A stretch of 64,000 nt of DNA from assembly GCF_014851815.1 (NCBI RefSeq), contig NZ_JACVAJ010000001.1:1860001-1924000 (forward strand), given 5' to 3'. The notes beneath the pieces were generated by a model that worked only from the letters and a program-made list of their open reading frames with translations, was not told the DNA's origin and did no database searches. The position numbers and the translations under genes were made by a program. This document shows, piece by piece, positions 18,192 to 26,089 of the stretch. Origin of the DNA: Pseudoxanthomonas sp. PXM01. Its GTDB lineage: Bacteria > Pseudomonadota > Gammaproteobacteria > Xanthomonadales > Xanthomonadaceae. The stretch's first letter is position 1. Each line of letters starts with the position of its first letter.

Positions 18192-20327
18192 TCAGCCGTC
18201 CGCCCACAGCCAGCGCAGGCCGACGGTGAACGTCCGGTCCGCGCCCGGCTCGTAGAAGCGTCCGTTGCCTTCGTTGACGATGACGGAACCGATGTGGAAG
18301 CGGTCCAACGCGTTGTCGATGCGCGCGAAGCCCTGCAGGCGCCCGCTGCTCGTCGACCAGTCGCGCACCACTTCCAGATTGAGCAGGCCATAGCCGGGCG
18401 CCCGCTCGCTGCCGGTATCGTTCACGGTGACATCGCTGACGCCCAGCAGCTGCGCCGCGGCGTTCCAGTGCTCGCCCTGCCAGCGCAGCCGCAGCGACGC
18501 CTGCTGCCGTGCGACACCGGGAATGCGCGTACCGGCCGCCACCTGCACGACCGGCGAGGTGCAGCCGCTCGCGGTGCAGATCGGAAAGCTGTCGCGGAAG
18601 GTCGCATCCAGCCAGGTATAGGCCGCCTGCAATTGCCAGGCGTCCGACAGCGGCAGGTCCGCCTGCATCTCCACGCCCTGCCGCCGTGCGGCGCCGACAT
18701 TGCGGAAGCTGCTGCGGCCGCCGACATTGCGTGCGACCGCCAGTTCGTCATCGGTATCGGCGCGGAACAGCGCGGCTTCGATGCGCGCACCATGCTCACC
18801 GCGCCACTTCAAGCCCAGTTCGGCATTGCGTGTCGTCGCCGGTCGCAGGTCGAAAGCCAGGCCGGCGCCGCCGTCGGCGCGGTAACCGACTTCATTGAAC
18901 GTCGGCGTCTCGAAGCCGCGTCCGACCGATGCATAGACGCGCCACGCGTCCGCCGGCGCAAAAACAACGCCGGCCACCGGCGTCGTGCGCTCGTAGACCA
19001 CGCGGCCGCTGTCGTCGGGATTGCCGGTCGCGATGTAGTCGTCGTCCGAGCGGAAGCCGACCCGGCTGTGGCGCGCGCCCATCAGCAGCGACCAGCGTGG
19101 CGCGACACGCCACCATGCCTGCGCGTACTGGTCCACGTTCCAGACCTGGTTGCGCTCATCGCGACGCAGCGCACCGCGCACGCCCAACGTCGTGCCGACG
19201 AAGTTCTCGTAGCCGCGACGATGCTGGCGCTGGCGGTCCGCATTGGCGCCCGCACTGACTTCGAACGGCCGCCCGGCGACATCGCCGTTCCACGACCAGC
19301 GCAGGTCGGCGCCGCCGTAGTCGTTGTCGAGATCGATCACGCCACCGGAATTGAGCCGGTTGGCCTGCGCCGCGATCGGCAATGCCAGATACTGCTCCAC
19401 CTCGCGTCGTCCGCCGTAGGCCATCGCACGCAGGCGATGACCTTGCGCGAACGGCCATTCGTAGACCGCACCCAGCTGGTCCTGGCGGACCGACTTGCGG
19501 GTGTCGTACTGGGTTGCGACCGGCGATGCCTGGCCCGGATCCTCCCAGGCCTGGGCCCGTGTCAGGCCCAACGGGTCCTTGGCATCGGGCGCATTGAAAT
19601 GGTTGAGCAGCAGGTCGAGCGTGCCGGTGCCCGGACGGAACCGCAGCTTGGCGTTCAGCGACTCGCGCCGCGCCGCACTATGGTCGCGGTAGCCCTGCGT
19701 ATCCAGCACGGAGGCCGCCACGCTGTAACCCAGCACGTCCCCTGCGCCTCGGAGGCGCGCGCCGATCACGGTGCTGTCGTGGCTGGCCACGCTGGCCTGC
19801 ACGCGCGCTTCGTGTCCCTCGTCGGGGATATCGCTCCACACCTGGATCACGCCACCGGAGGAGTTGCCGTGCAGCGCGGAGAACGGACCCCGCAGCACTT
19901 CGACACGGTCCGCCGCGAGCATGGTGACGTGCGAGACCTGTCCCTGCCCGTCCGGCATGGTCGCGGGTACGCCGTCGGCGTACAGCCGCAGTCCGCGCAC
20001 GCCGAAGGTCGAACGTGCGCCGAAGCCGCGGATCGACAGCTGCGTGTCCTGTGCAAGATTCTGTCGCTCGCGCGCCAGTACGCCGGGAATTCCGTCCAGC
20101 ATTTCCGACAAGGCCGCCTGTGGACGCGCGCCGCCATCGCCGAGCGCGACCGCGCTGGTCGATGCCGGTGCGTCGAAGGCGGTAACGGTGTCCAGTCGGG
20201 TCGCGGTGACGACCACCCGATCGAGCGTTTCCATCGGCGCCGCCGGCTCGCCGGCAGGTGCCGCCATCGCAGCCGGTGCCAGCAACGCAGCACCCAGCAA
20301 CGGCGATACTCGCGACCTCATGCGCAT
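18192..20327 (-). CDS. pqqU: TonB-dependent receptor like the PQQ importer PqqU (YncD)
   Basis: A 711-residue outer-membrane receptor with signal peptide (about 1-22). The plug (RQNLAQDTQLSIRGFGARST, then LYADGVPATMPDGQGQ and VEVLRGPFSALHGNSSGGV) and the C-terminal IGSVIVNEGNGRFYEP match, as I recall them, the same segments of Escherichia coli YncD, now known as PqqU, the importer of the redox cofactor PQQ. It is last in an operon that encodes a PQQ-dependent dehydrogenase, which independently supports that ligand. The gene lies 8 bp after azurin. If correct, the cell can capture external PQQ; a siderophore ligand is the less likely alternative. Confidence 0.85.
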   Translation of the reverse strand: MRMRSRVSPLLGAALLAPAAMAAPAGEPAAPMETLDRVVVTATRLDTVTAFDAPASTSAVALGDGGARPQAALSEMLDGIPGVLARERQNLAQDTQLSIRGFGARSTFGVRGLRLYADGVPATMPDGQGQVSHVTMLAADRVEVLRGPFSALHGNSSGGVIQVWSDIPDEGHEARVQASVASHDSTVIGARLRGAGDVLGYSVAASVLDTQGYRDHSAARRESLNAKLRFRPGTGTLDLLLNHFNAPDAKDPLGLTRAQAWEDPGQASPVATQYDTRKSVRQDQLGAVYEWPFAQGHRLRAMAYGGRREVEQYLALPIAAQANRLNSGGVIDLDNDYGGADLRWSWNGDVAGRPFEVSAGANADRQRQHRRGYENFVGTTLGVRGALRRDERNQVWNVDQYAQAWWRVAPRWSLLMGARHSRVGFRSDDDYIATGNPDDSGRVVYERTTPVAGVVFAPADAWRVYASVGRGFETPTFNEVGYRADGGAGLAFDLRPATTRNAELGLKWRGEHGARIEAALFRADTDDELAVARNVGGRSSFRNVGAARRQGVEMQADLPLSDAWQLQAAYTWLDATFRDSFPICTASGCTSPVVQVAAGTRIPGVARQQASLRLRWQGEHWNAAAQLLGVSDVTVNDTGSERAPGYGLLNLEVVRDWSTSSGRLQGFARIDNALDRFHIGSVIVNEGNGRFYEPGADRTFTVGLRWLWADG

Positions 20328-20334
20328 GCGTCGA

Positions 20335-20793
20335 TCATCCGAACACCAACTTGCCTTTCATCATCATCCAGTGGCCCGGGACCGAGCAGAAGAACGTGTA
20401 GTCGCCGCCCTTGCGCAGCGCCGACGTGGAGAAGGTGAAGGTGGTCGACTGGCCACCGCCCACCACCTTGCTGGCCGCCAGTACGCGGGCGTCGCCCTTG
20501 GGCACGTGATCGCTGCTGGCGGGAAGCTTGCCGGCGGCGGTGGCGAGCGCCTCGAGGTTGGCGGTGGTCGTCAACACCCAGTTGTGGCCCATCACCTCGG
20601 CGGGAAGGGCGCCAGTATGCCGCAGCGTCAGTTTCACCTGCGTGCAGTCGGCGGCGATGCGGATTTCCTGCTTGTCGAACTGCATCGCATCGTTGCTGCC
20701 GATGGCGACGTTGCAGGTCTTGGCCGCTGCATGCAGCGGGACCAGGGCCAGCACAGAGAAGACGAGGCAGGGAAGTACGGATTTCGGTGACAT
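20335..20793 (-). CDS. azu: Azurin (type 1 blue copper protein)
   Basis: A 152-residue precursor with a signal peptide ending AAAK at about 25. Copper ligands are all present: His in GHNWVL (about 70), then Cys, His and Met in FFCSVPGHWMMMKG near the C-terminus, with Cys-His and His-Met spacing as in azurin. A disulfide pair (TCNV and DCTQ) is conserved. It carries single electrons in the periplasm. Placed directly after the quinoprotein dehydrogenase, it is the likely electron acceptor for that enzyme, as proposed for some Pseudomonas quinoprotein alcohol dehydrogenases. ATG at 20793 follows a weak ribosome site. Confidence 0.93.
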   Translation of the reverse strand: MSPKSVLPCLVFSVLALVPLHAAAKTCNVAIGSNDAMQFDKQEIRIAADCTQVKLTLRHTGALPAEVMGHNWVLTTTANLEALATAAGKLPASSDHVPKGDARVLAASKVVGGGQSTTFTFSTSALRKGGDYTFFCSVPGHWMMMKGKLVFG

Positions 20794-20876
20794 GGGGGAG
20801 TTCCTGTGAATCGGGTGGTTGCCCTGCGCGACCCCGTCACCGGGGCCGCGCAGGCAAGGATCGACGGTTGCGCGGG

Positions 20877-22604
20877 TCAGTCGCCGAGTGCGAACACCCA
20901 CACCGAGCCGCCTTCCGGCACCGCCTTCTCCCATCCCGCCAGGCCGTGCATCTTGCCCTGGATCCATTGCGCGTCCACGCCCCAGCCCGACACCACGGCG
21001 ATGTACTGCTTGCCATCGACGGTAAAGGTGCTGGGCGGCGCGATGATGCCGGACGGCGTGGGGAACTCCCACAGCAGCTTGCCCGTCTTGGCGTCGTACG
21101 CACGGAACATGCGGTCGTTGGTGCCGCCCGCGAACAGCACGCCGCCGGCGGTGGTCATGATCGAGCCCCAGTTCCACGAGTGCGGGTACTTCTCGCGCCA
21201 TACTTCCTTGCCGCCGTCCACGCTCCACGCCTGGATGCCGCCGATGTGGTCGAAGTCCTTCTTCAGCGACAGGTCGAGGCGGTTGATGTCCACGCCGGCC
21301 GACCACTGGCCGGGGATGCGTGGCTGGATCAGGCCGGTCAGCGTGAGGCAGTGGTTGTCGTTGTAAGGGATGTACAGCATGCCGGTCTTCGGGTTGTACG
21401 CCTCGTACGGCCAGTCCTTGCCGCCCCACAGGCTCGGGCAGTAGGTGCGCGTCTTGCCGGTCGCCGGCTTCGCTTCTTCGTTGTAGGTCGGGCGGCCGGT
21501 CCTCGGATCGATGCTGGTGAACACCGTGTTGTGCACGTACGGCTCGGACTTGTTGTAGGTGATCTGGCCCTTGGCGTCGCGGTCCAGCCAGTACAACCGG
21601 CCATTGCGCTGCGCACTGATCAGGCCGGACACCTTCTTTCCGTTGCGGTTGAACTCGACCAGCGTCGGTGCATTCATGCCCGCCCAGTCCCATGAATCGT
21701 TCCAGTGGTACTGGAAGTGGCTGACGATGTCGCCGCTCTCCGGATCGAGCGCGAGCACCGACGCGAGATACAGGTTGTCGCCCGGGCGCTGGTCGCCCAG
21801 CCACGGCGCGCCGTTGCCGACGCCCCAGTAGATGACGTTGTTGGCCGCGTCGTAGTTGCCCGGCATCCACATGGTGCCGCCGCCGTTCTTCCACGCGTCC
21901 TTCCACTCGCCGTCCTGCGGCCACGTCTCGAACCCTTTCTCGCCCGGCGCCGGCACGCTGTAGCGCGTCCATGCCAGCTTGCCGGTTTCGGCATCGAAGG
22001 CCTTGAGGAAGCCGCGTACACCGAACTCGCCGCCGGACGGCCCGATCAGCACCTTGCCCTTGACCACGAGCGGTGCGGACGTGATGTAGGCGCTGTCCTG
22101 CTCCCAGTCGCAGACCTGCGCTTCCCACACCAGCGTGCCGGTCTTGGCGTCCAGCGCGCTGAGCATGCAGTCGATGCTGCCGACGTACACCTTGTCGCCG
22201 TACAGCGACACGCCGCGGTTGGTGCGATGGAGCGCGCCCAGGCCTTCCGGTACTTCGCGCACGAACTTCCAGCGGACCTTGCCGGTGCGCGTGTCGTAGG
22301 CGATCACCTGGTTGTGCGGCGTGGCCACGAACATGTAGTCGCCATTGACGATGGCGGGCGCTTCATGGCCGGAGTTCACGCCGGTGGCCGCGGACCACAC
22401 CGGCCGCAGCTTGGCGACGTTGGCGGTGGTGACCTGGTCCAGTTCGCTGTAGCTCCAGCCGGCATAGTTGCCCTTGGTCAGCAGCCAGTTCGCCGGCTCC
22501 TGCTTGGCCAGGCGCGCGTCGGTGACGGGTTGGTAATCGGCCGCGGCGAGCGGGGCCGAAGCGAGGGACGCGACGAGCGCGGCCGTGATCAGTTTCAGGT
22601 GCAT
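20877..22604 (-). CDS. Periplasmic PQQ-dependent alcohol dehydrogenase
   Basis: A 575-residue quinoprotein of the methanol/ethanol dehydrogenase family with signal peptide (about 1-22). Propeller repeats such as LDAKTGTLVWE are plain. Probable calcium/PQQ residues are Glu193 (GGEFG), Asn264 (GNGAPW) and catalytic Asp306 (WDWAGMN). The residue two after Asp306 is Ala, not the Asp of lanthanide XoxF enzymes, so a calcium enzyme is expected. The adjacent-cysteine pair usually found before the NRG segment is missing (GALHRTNRG, 123-131). No cytochrome domain is fused. The start at 22604 has GGGAGGAG. It sits between the Rieske and azurin genes in the sigma-54 operon. Confidence 0.93.
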   Translation of the reverse strand: MHLKLITAALVASLASAPLAAADYQPVTDARLAKQEPANWLLTKGNYAGWSYSELDQVTTANVAKLRPVWSAATGVNSGHEAPAIVNGDYMFVATPHNQVIAYDTRTGKVRWKFVREVPEGLGALHRTNRGVSLYGDKVYVGSIDCMLSALDAKTGTLVWEAQVCDWEQDSAYITSAPLVVKGKVLIGPSGGEFGVRGFLKAFDAETGKLAWTRYSVPAPGEKGFETWPQDGEWKDAWKNGGGTMWMPGNYDAANNVIYWGVGNGAPWLGDQRPGDNLYLASVLALDPESGDIVSHFQYHWNDSWDWAGMNAPTLVEFNRNGKKVSGLISAQRNGRLYWLDRDAKGQITYNKSEPYVHNTVFTSIDPRTGRPTYNEEAKPATGKTRTYCPSLWGGKDWPYEAYNPKTGMLYIPYNDNHCLTLTGLIQPRIPGQWSAGVDINRLDLSLKKDFDHIGGIQAWSVDGGKEVWREKYPHSWNWGSIMTTAGGVLFAGGTNDRMFRAYDAKTGKLLWEFPTPSGIIAPPSTFTVDGKQYIAVVSGWGVDAQWIQGKMHGLAGWEKAVPEGGSVWVFALGD

Positions 22605-22675
22605 GGGTCTCCTCCCGGATGAAGCGTTGGTGTGTGTGGTGAAAAGCAGAAAGTGGACGTGGACGTGTGCGCGGA

Positions 22676-23314
22676 TCAGGTGGTCGGCGGACCGAGCGGT
22701 CCGTCGAACTTGCCGCTGACCACCAGCGCGCCGTCCTTGATCGTCACCGGCAGCATGGCGAGCCGGCGCGTGGCCGGCCCCGTCGTGACGGCGCCGCGGT
22801 TGGCCGCGTCGAACACCGAGCCATGGCAGTTGCAGACGATCTGCGTTTGGCTCGGGTGCAGCGTGGTGATGGGACAGCCGTAGTGCGTGCACAGCGACGA
22901 GAACGCGACGATGCCGTCGGCGGCGTTGCGGGCGCTGGTCGGTTTCAGGTCGGCCGGCTTCAGCCGCACCACCGTCAGCAGGTTGGCCTTCGAGATCAGC
23001 ACCTTGCCGGTCGCCGGATCCATCGGGTACGCGAGCACCGGCGGCTTGCCGACTTCGATATCGGCAGGCTTCACTTCCTTGCCCGCCTTGGGCCCGATCA
23101 TGAAAGCCAGCTTGTCGCCCGGCTCCGGCTTCTGGCTGCGCGTGGCAGCCGGCGCCGGTGCGGCCGCCTGTGCCTGCGCACCACCGCTGACCGCGGCCAA
23201 CGGCGCCAGTGCGGCCAGCGCGAGTGCGCCGGTCAGCATGCTGCGTCGCCCGCTGTCCTCGGGATGTCCGGCGCATGCGCACGCGCAACCGCCCTGTTCT
23301 TTCGCTTCGCTCAT
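22676..23314 (-). CDS. Tat-exported Rieske [2Fe-2S] protein
   Basis: A 212-residue protein. A twin-arginine signal (GRRSMLTGALALAALAP, about 22-38) is preceded by an unusual Cys-Ala repeat (CACAC). The C-terminal Rieske domain has both cluster motifs, CTHYGC and CNCHGSVFD, with the disulfide cysteines expected of high-potential clusters. It is not part of a bc1 operon. Its place between aldehyde dehydrogenase and the quinoprotein genes suggests a periplasmic electron-transfer partner of that system; which step it serves is unknown. The stop lies 71 bp before the dehydrogenase start. Confidence 0.88.
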   Translation of the reverse strand: MSEAKEQGGCACACAGHPEDSGRRSMLTGALALAALAPLAAVSGGAQAQAAAPAPAATRSQKPEPGDKLAFMIGPKAGKEVKPADIEVGKPPVLAYPMDPATGKVLISKANLLTVVRLKPADLKPTSARNAADGIVAFSSLCTHYGCPITTLHPSQTQIVCNCHGSVFDAANRGAVTTGPATRRLAMLPVTIKDGALVVSGKFDGPLGPPTT

Positions 23315-23331
23315 CGTGGCTACTCTCTTCT

Positions 23332-24768
23332 TCAGGGCGTCTGCAGGTAGACCACGTGGGTCTCGGTGAACTCGAGCAGGCCGTGCTTGCCGTCGGCACC
23401 GCCGATGCCGGACTTGCGCCGGCCCGCGTGGAAGCCCTGCATGGCTTCGAAATGCTCGCGGTTGATGTAGGTCTCGCCGAAGCGCAGCTCGCGCGCCGCC
23501 TTCATCGCCGCGTTGATGTCGCGGGTGAAGATCGACGACGTCAGTCCGTACTCGGAATCGTTGGCCAGCGCGATCGCTTCGTCGAGGCTGTCGACCACCT
23601 GGATCGGCAGCACGGGCCCGAACGTCTCCTCGCGCATGATCGCCATGTCGGCACGCGCATCGACGATCAGCGTCGGCTCGTAATGGAAGCCCTTGCCCAG
23701 CTCGGCCGGCTTGCCGCCGGTGACGATGGTGGCGCCGTCGCGCTTGGCCTGCTCCACCGCCGCCGCCACCTTGTCCAGGCCCGCCTGGTTCACCAGCGGC
23801 CCCATCTGCAGGTCGTCGCGTTCGGACGGATCGCCGTACTTCGTATCGCGGAACAGCTTCACCAGCCGCTCGACCAGCGCTTCATGCGCACCGCGTTCGA
23901 CGTAGACGCGCTCGGCGCAGTTGCAGACCTGTCCGGTGTTGATCACGCGCGAGTCGTAGATCGCCTTGGCCGCGAGGTCGAGGTCGGCATCGGCCAGCAC
24001 GATGGCCGGCGCCTTGCCGCCCAGTTCCAGGTTCACGCGGGTCAGGTTGCGGCCCGCCGTTTGCATGATGCGGCTGCCGGTGGCCACGCTGCCGGTGAAG
24101 GTGATCAGGTCGACCTGCGGATGTTCGACCAGCGCCTGGCCGGTGCTGCGGCCGAGGCCGCCGACCAGGTTGAACACGCCCTTGGGCAGGTCGGTCTCGG
24201 CGACCAGCTTGGCGAATTCGTACGCGTTGATCGGCGTCTCTTCGCTCGGCTTGATCACGATGGTGTTGCCGGTGATCAGCGCGGGCGCCAGCTTGCGGGC
24301 GATCAGGAAGAACGGAAAGTTCCACGGCAGGATGCCGGCGACCACGCCGATCGGCTTGCGGAACAGGAAGATGTTCTCGTTGGCGCGGTCGCTGGTGAGG
24401 ATCTCGCCTTCCAGGCGGCGCGCCCACTCGGCCATGTAGTCGATGTAGTCGGCGGTGAAGTCGACCTCGACCTGCGCCAGCTGCTGGATCTTGCCCTGCT
24501 CGCGGACGATCACGCCGGCGAGCTCCTTGCGGTGCTCGCGCAGCTTGGCGGAGATCTTGCGCAGGTAGCCGGCGCGTTCGATCGGCGCAAGCTTCTCCCA
24601 CGCCGGTTGTGCGCGGCGCGCGGCGGACACGGCGGCGTCCACGGTCGCGGCATCGCTGTCGGGGATCCGCGCGAGCAATGCGCCGTCGGCGGGGTTGGTC
24701 ACGTCGATGGTCGCGCCGCCGCCGGCGACGAACGCGCCATCGATGTAGTTCTGGTAGGTCTGTGTCAT
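23332..24768 (-). CDS. aldA: Aldehyde dehydrogenase, AldA (lactaldehyde/glycolaldehyde) type
   Basis: A 478-residue NAD-dependent aldehyde dehydrogenase, almost the length of E. coli AldA (479). The catalytic Cys is in NTGQVCNCAERVY, the general base Glu in LELGGKAPA, and the Rossmann motif in FTGSVATG. The C-terminal FGETYINREHFEAMQGFHAG, then RKSGIGGADGKHGL, closely recalls AldA, which oxidises L-lactaldehyde to L-lactate and glycolaldehyde to glycolate. No signal peptide, so it acts in the cytoplasm. It is second in the sigma-54 operon, and lutABC, whose substrate is lactate, lies upstream. Confidence 0.9.
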   Translation of the reverse strand: MTQTYQNYIDGAFVAGGGATIDVTNPADGALLARIPDSDAATVDAAVSAARRAQPAWEKLAPIERAGYLRKISAKLREHRKELAGVIVREQGKIQQLAQVEVDFTADYIDYMAEWARRLEGEILTSDRANENIFLFRKPIGVVAGILPWNFPFFLIARKLAPALITGNTIVIKPSEETPINAYEFAKLVAETDLPKGVFNLVGGLGRSTGQALVEHPQVDLITFTGSVATGSRIMQTAGRNLTRVNLELGGKAPAIVLADADLDLAAKAIYDSRVINTGQVCNCAERVYVERGAHEALVERLVKLFRDTKYGDPSERDDLQMGPLVNQAGLDKVAAAVEQAKRDGATIVTGGKPAELGKGFHYEPTLIVDARADMAIMREETFGPVLPIQVVDSLDEAIALANDSEYGLTSSIFTRDINAAMKAARELRFGETYINREHFEAMQGFHAGRRKSGIGGADGKHGLLEFTETHVVYLQTP

Positions 24769-24838
24769 GGGGTTTCCTTTGCTTGTGTTGTCCTTGCAGG
24801 CGCGCCATCCATGGGGAACGGCGCACCACCGGCGGTGA

Positions 24839-25699
24839 TCACCACACGTAGGCGTACTTCAGGTTGAGGCTGTCGTTGACGCTGTGGTTCTTGCCGTCGA
24901 GCGAAGTCGAGTAGCGCAACGTGATGGACTGGTTGTCGAAGGTATGGACCATCAGGCCCGCGCCGGCATCGACGGCCCAACCGGTCGGCAGGCCATCGTT
25001 CGATTCGGTGTGCTCGGCATCCAGCGCCAGGAACGGCTCGAGCCGCTGCGACGCGCGGTAGGCGAAGCGGTTGTTGGTGTGCAGCGTCAGGCCGGGCTGG
25101 ATGCCGCTATCGCGCCGGCTCTGCCAGACGAAGCCGGCGTCGCCGGTCCAGCCGAACTTGTCGCCCATCCGCCAGTCCCAGAAGAAGCTCGAGAGGTTCT
25201 TCCAGTTGGTGTCGCTGACGCGCTCGGTGCCCACCGGCACCTGCACGAACGACTGGAAGCCGAGCGTGGCCTTCTCGCTGGGCTTGTACCAGATGGCGAA
25301 GCCCGTCATCGGGTCGCCGATGCCGCTGATGTGGCGGTCGCCTTCCGGAGCGCGCGTGTTGCGGATGGCAACCTCGGGCACGATCACTTCCCAGGCCACG
25401 CCGATCTTCTTGTTCGATTCGGGCGTCCAGAAGCGCACGTACTTGGACAGGCCGGTCAATGCCTTGCTGCCCGAGCCGTCGACGCGGTCGCCATCGGCAT
25501 TGAAGATGCGTCCGTTGTCCTGGTACGTGGCGTACTGCACGAACACGTTGAACGGTTCGAAACCGACCGGCAGCTCGTACTCGCGCGGACCGATCACGTC
25601 GAACGTGGTCTGCGCGCTGGCCGTGCCCGCGATCGCCAGCAGCGGCAACAAGGCCAACGGCAACAGGCGCGGCAGCGACGGCATCGTCTCTCTCTTCAT
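24839..25699 (-). CDS. Outer-membrane transporter, MetA/phenol-degradation family
   Basis: A 286-residue beta-barrel protein with signal peptide (about 1-30, ending TASAQ), recognised as the MetA phenol-degradation transporter family (COG4313-like). The features are PREYELPVGFEPFNVFVQY near the start, alternating aromatic barrel strands, and FGWTGDAGFVWQSRR. The usual idea is uptake of hydrophobic or small organic substrates across the outer membrane; direct evidence is thin. GGGAGGGAAG precedes the ATG at 25699. It is the first gene behind the sigma-54 promoter, so it probably admits the substrate of the dehydrogenase. Confidence 0.8.
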   Translation of the reverse strand: MKRETMPSLPRLLPLALLPLLAIAGTASAQTTFDVIGPREYELPVGFEPFNVFVQYATYQDNGRIFNADGDRVDGSGSKALTGLSKYVRFWTPESNKKIGVAWEVIVPEVAIRNTRAPEGDRHISGIGDPMTGFAIWYKPSEKATLGFQSFVQVPVGTERVSDTNWKNLSSFFWDWRMGDKFGWTGDAGFVWQSRRDSGIQPGLTLHTNNRFAYRASQRLEPFLALDAEHTESNDGLPTGWAVDAGAGLMVHTFDNQSITLRYSTSLDGKNHSVNDSLNLKYAYVW

Positions 25700-25810
25700 G
25701 GTGGTGCTTCCCTCCCGAGTGAATGGACCGGCCGGTCCACGGAACGTTGTCCGTGCGGCGGTGGTTCCGGGACTGCTGCGCACGCGCATCAGGTCCACGC
25801 AGGAGGTAGC

Positions 25811-25825
25811 GCAAGCCGCGTGCCA
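25811..25825 (-). promoter_or_regulatory. Sigma-54 (RpoN) promoter of the quinoprotein operon
   Basis: Read on the minus strand the bases are TGGCACGCGGCTTGC, an exact match to the -24/-12 consensus TGGCAC-N5-TTGC (GG-N10-GC). It lies about 110 bp upstream of the MetA-family start and directly downstream of the gene for an AcoR-like sigma-54 activator. Confidence 0.9.
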
Positions 25826-25950
25826 CGTTGCAGTGCAACGGAGCCATCGACATGCCTTCCTGTCGAATCAATGACTTGTCGCCGGCTCCTTCGGTGAAAG
25901 CCATCAGATCCATGCGGCAGTGCAATGCACATGCGACACGTGCATGCGAC

Positions 25951-25983
25951 CACCTGTCGCAGCTACCTGCGACAGGTGTCGCA
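25951..25983. promoter_or_regulatory. Upstream activator sites for the sigma-54 activator
   Basis: A perfect 10-bp inverted repeat CACCTGTCGC/GCGACAGGTG (25951-25960 and 25969-25978) contains TGTCGCA-N6-TGCGACA. A second overlapping pairing is TGCGACA-N2-TGTCGCA (25968-25983). A further TGCGACA copy starts at 25932. The cluster is about 130-160 bp upstream of the -24 box, the usual range for enhancer-binding protein sites. Confidence 0.75.
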
Positions 25984-26021
25984 CCCTCTGGATACGGCGG
26001 CGCGATGGCGGCGCAAACGAA

Positions 26022-26048
26022 GACGGCCCGTCGCAAGGACGGGCCGTC
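26022..26048 (-). terminator. Hairpin terminator after the sigma-54 activator gene
   Basis: A perfect 11-bp stem GACGGCCCGTC/GACGGGCCGTC (26022-26032 with 26038-26048) has a 5-nt loop and is followed on the minus strand by a short T-rich run (TTCGTTTG). It separates the activator gene from the sigma-54 promoter region. The T tract is weak. Confidence 0.6.
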
Positions 26049-26089
26049 GGGTCGCAGGGTCACGCCCTGCGCGCTGCAGGTGGACGGTG

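Noticed and set aside
18294-20438. A 714-codon plus-strand reading opposite the PqqU-like receptor
   Set aside because: Antisense shadow; no start signal or recognisable domain.
20877-22604. Lanthanide-dependent (XoxF) dehydrogenase
   Set aside because: The residue two positions after the catalytic Asp is Ala, whereas lanthanide enzymes have an extra Asp there.
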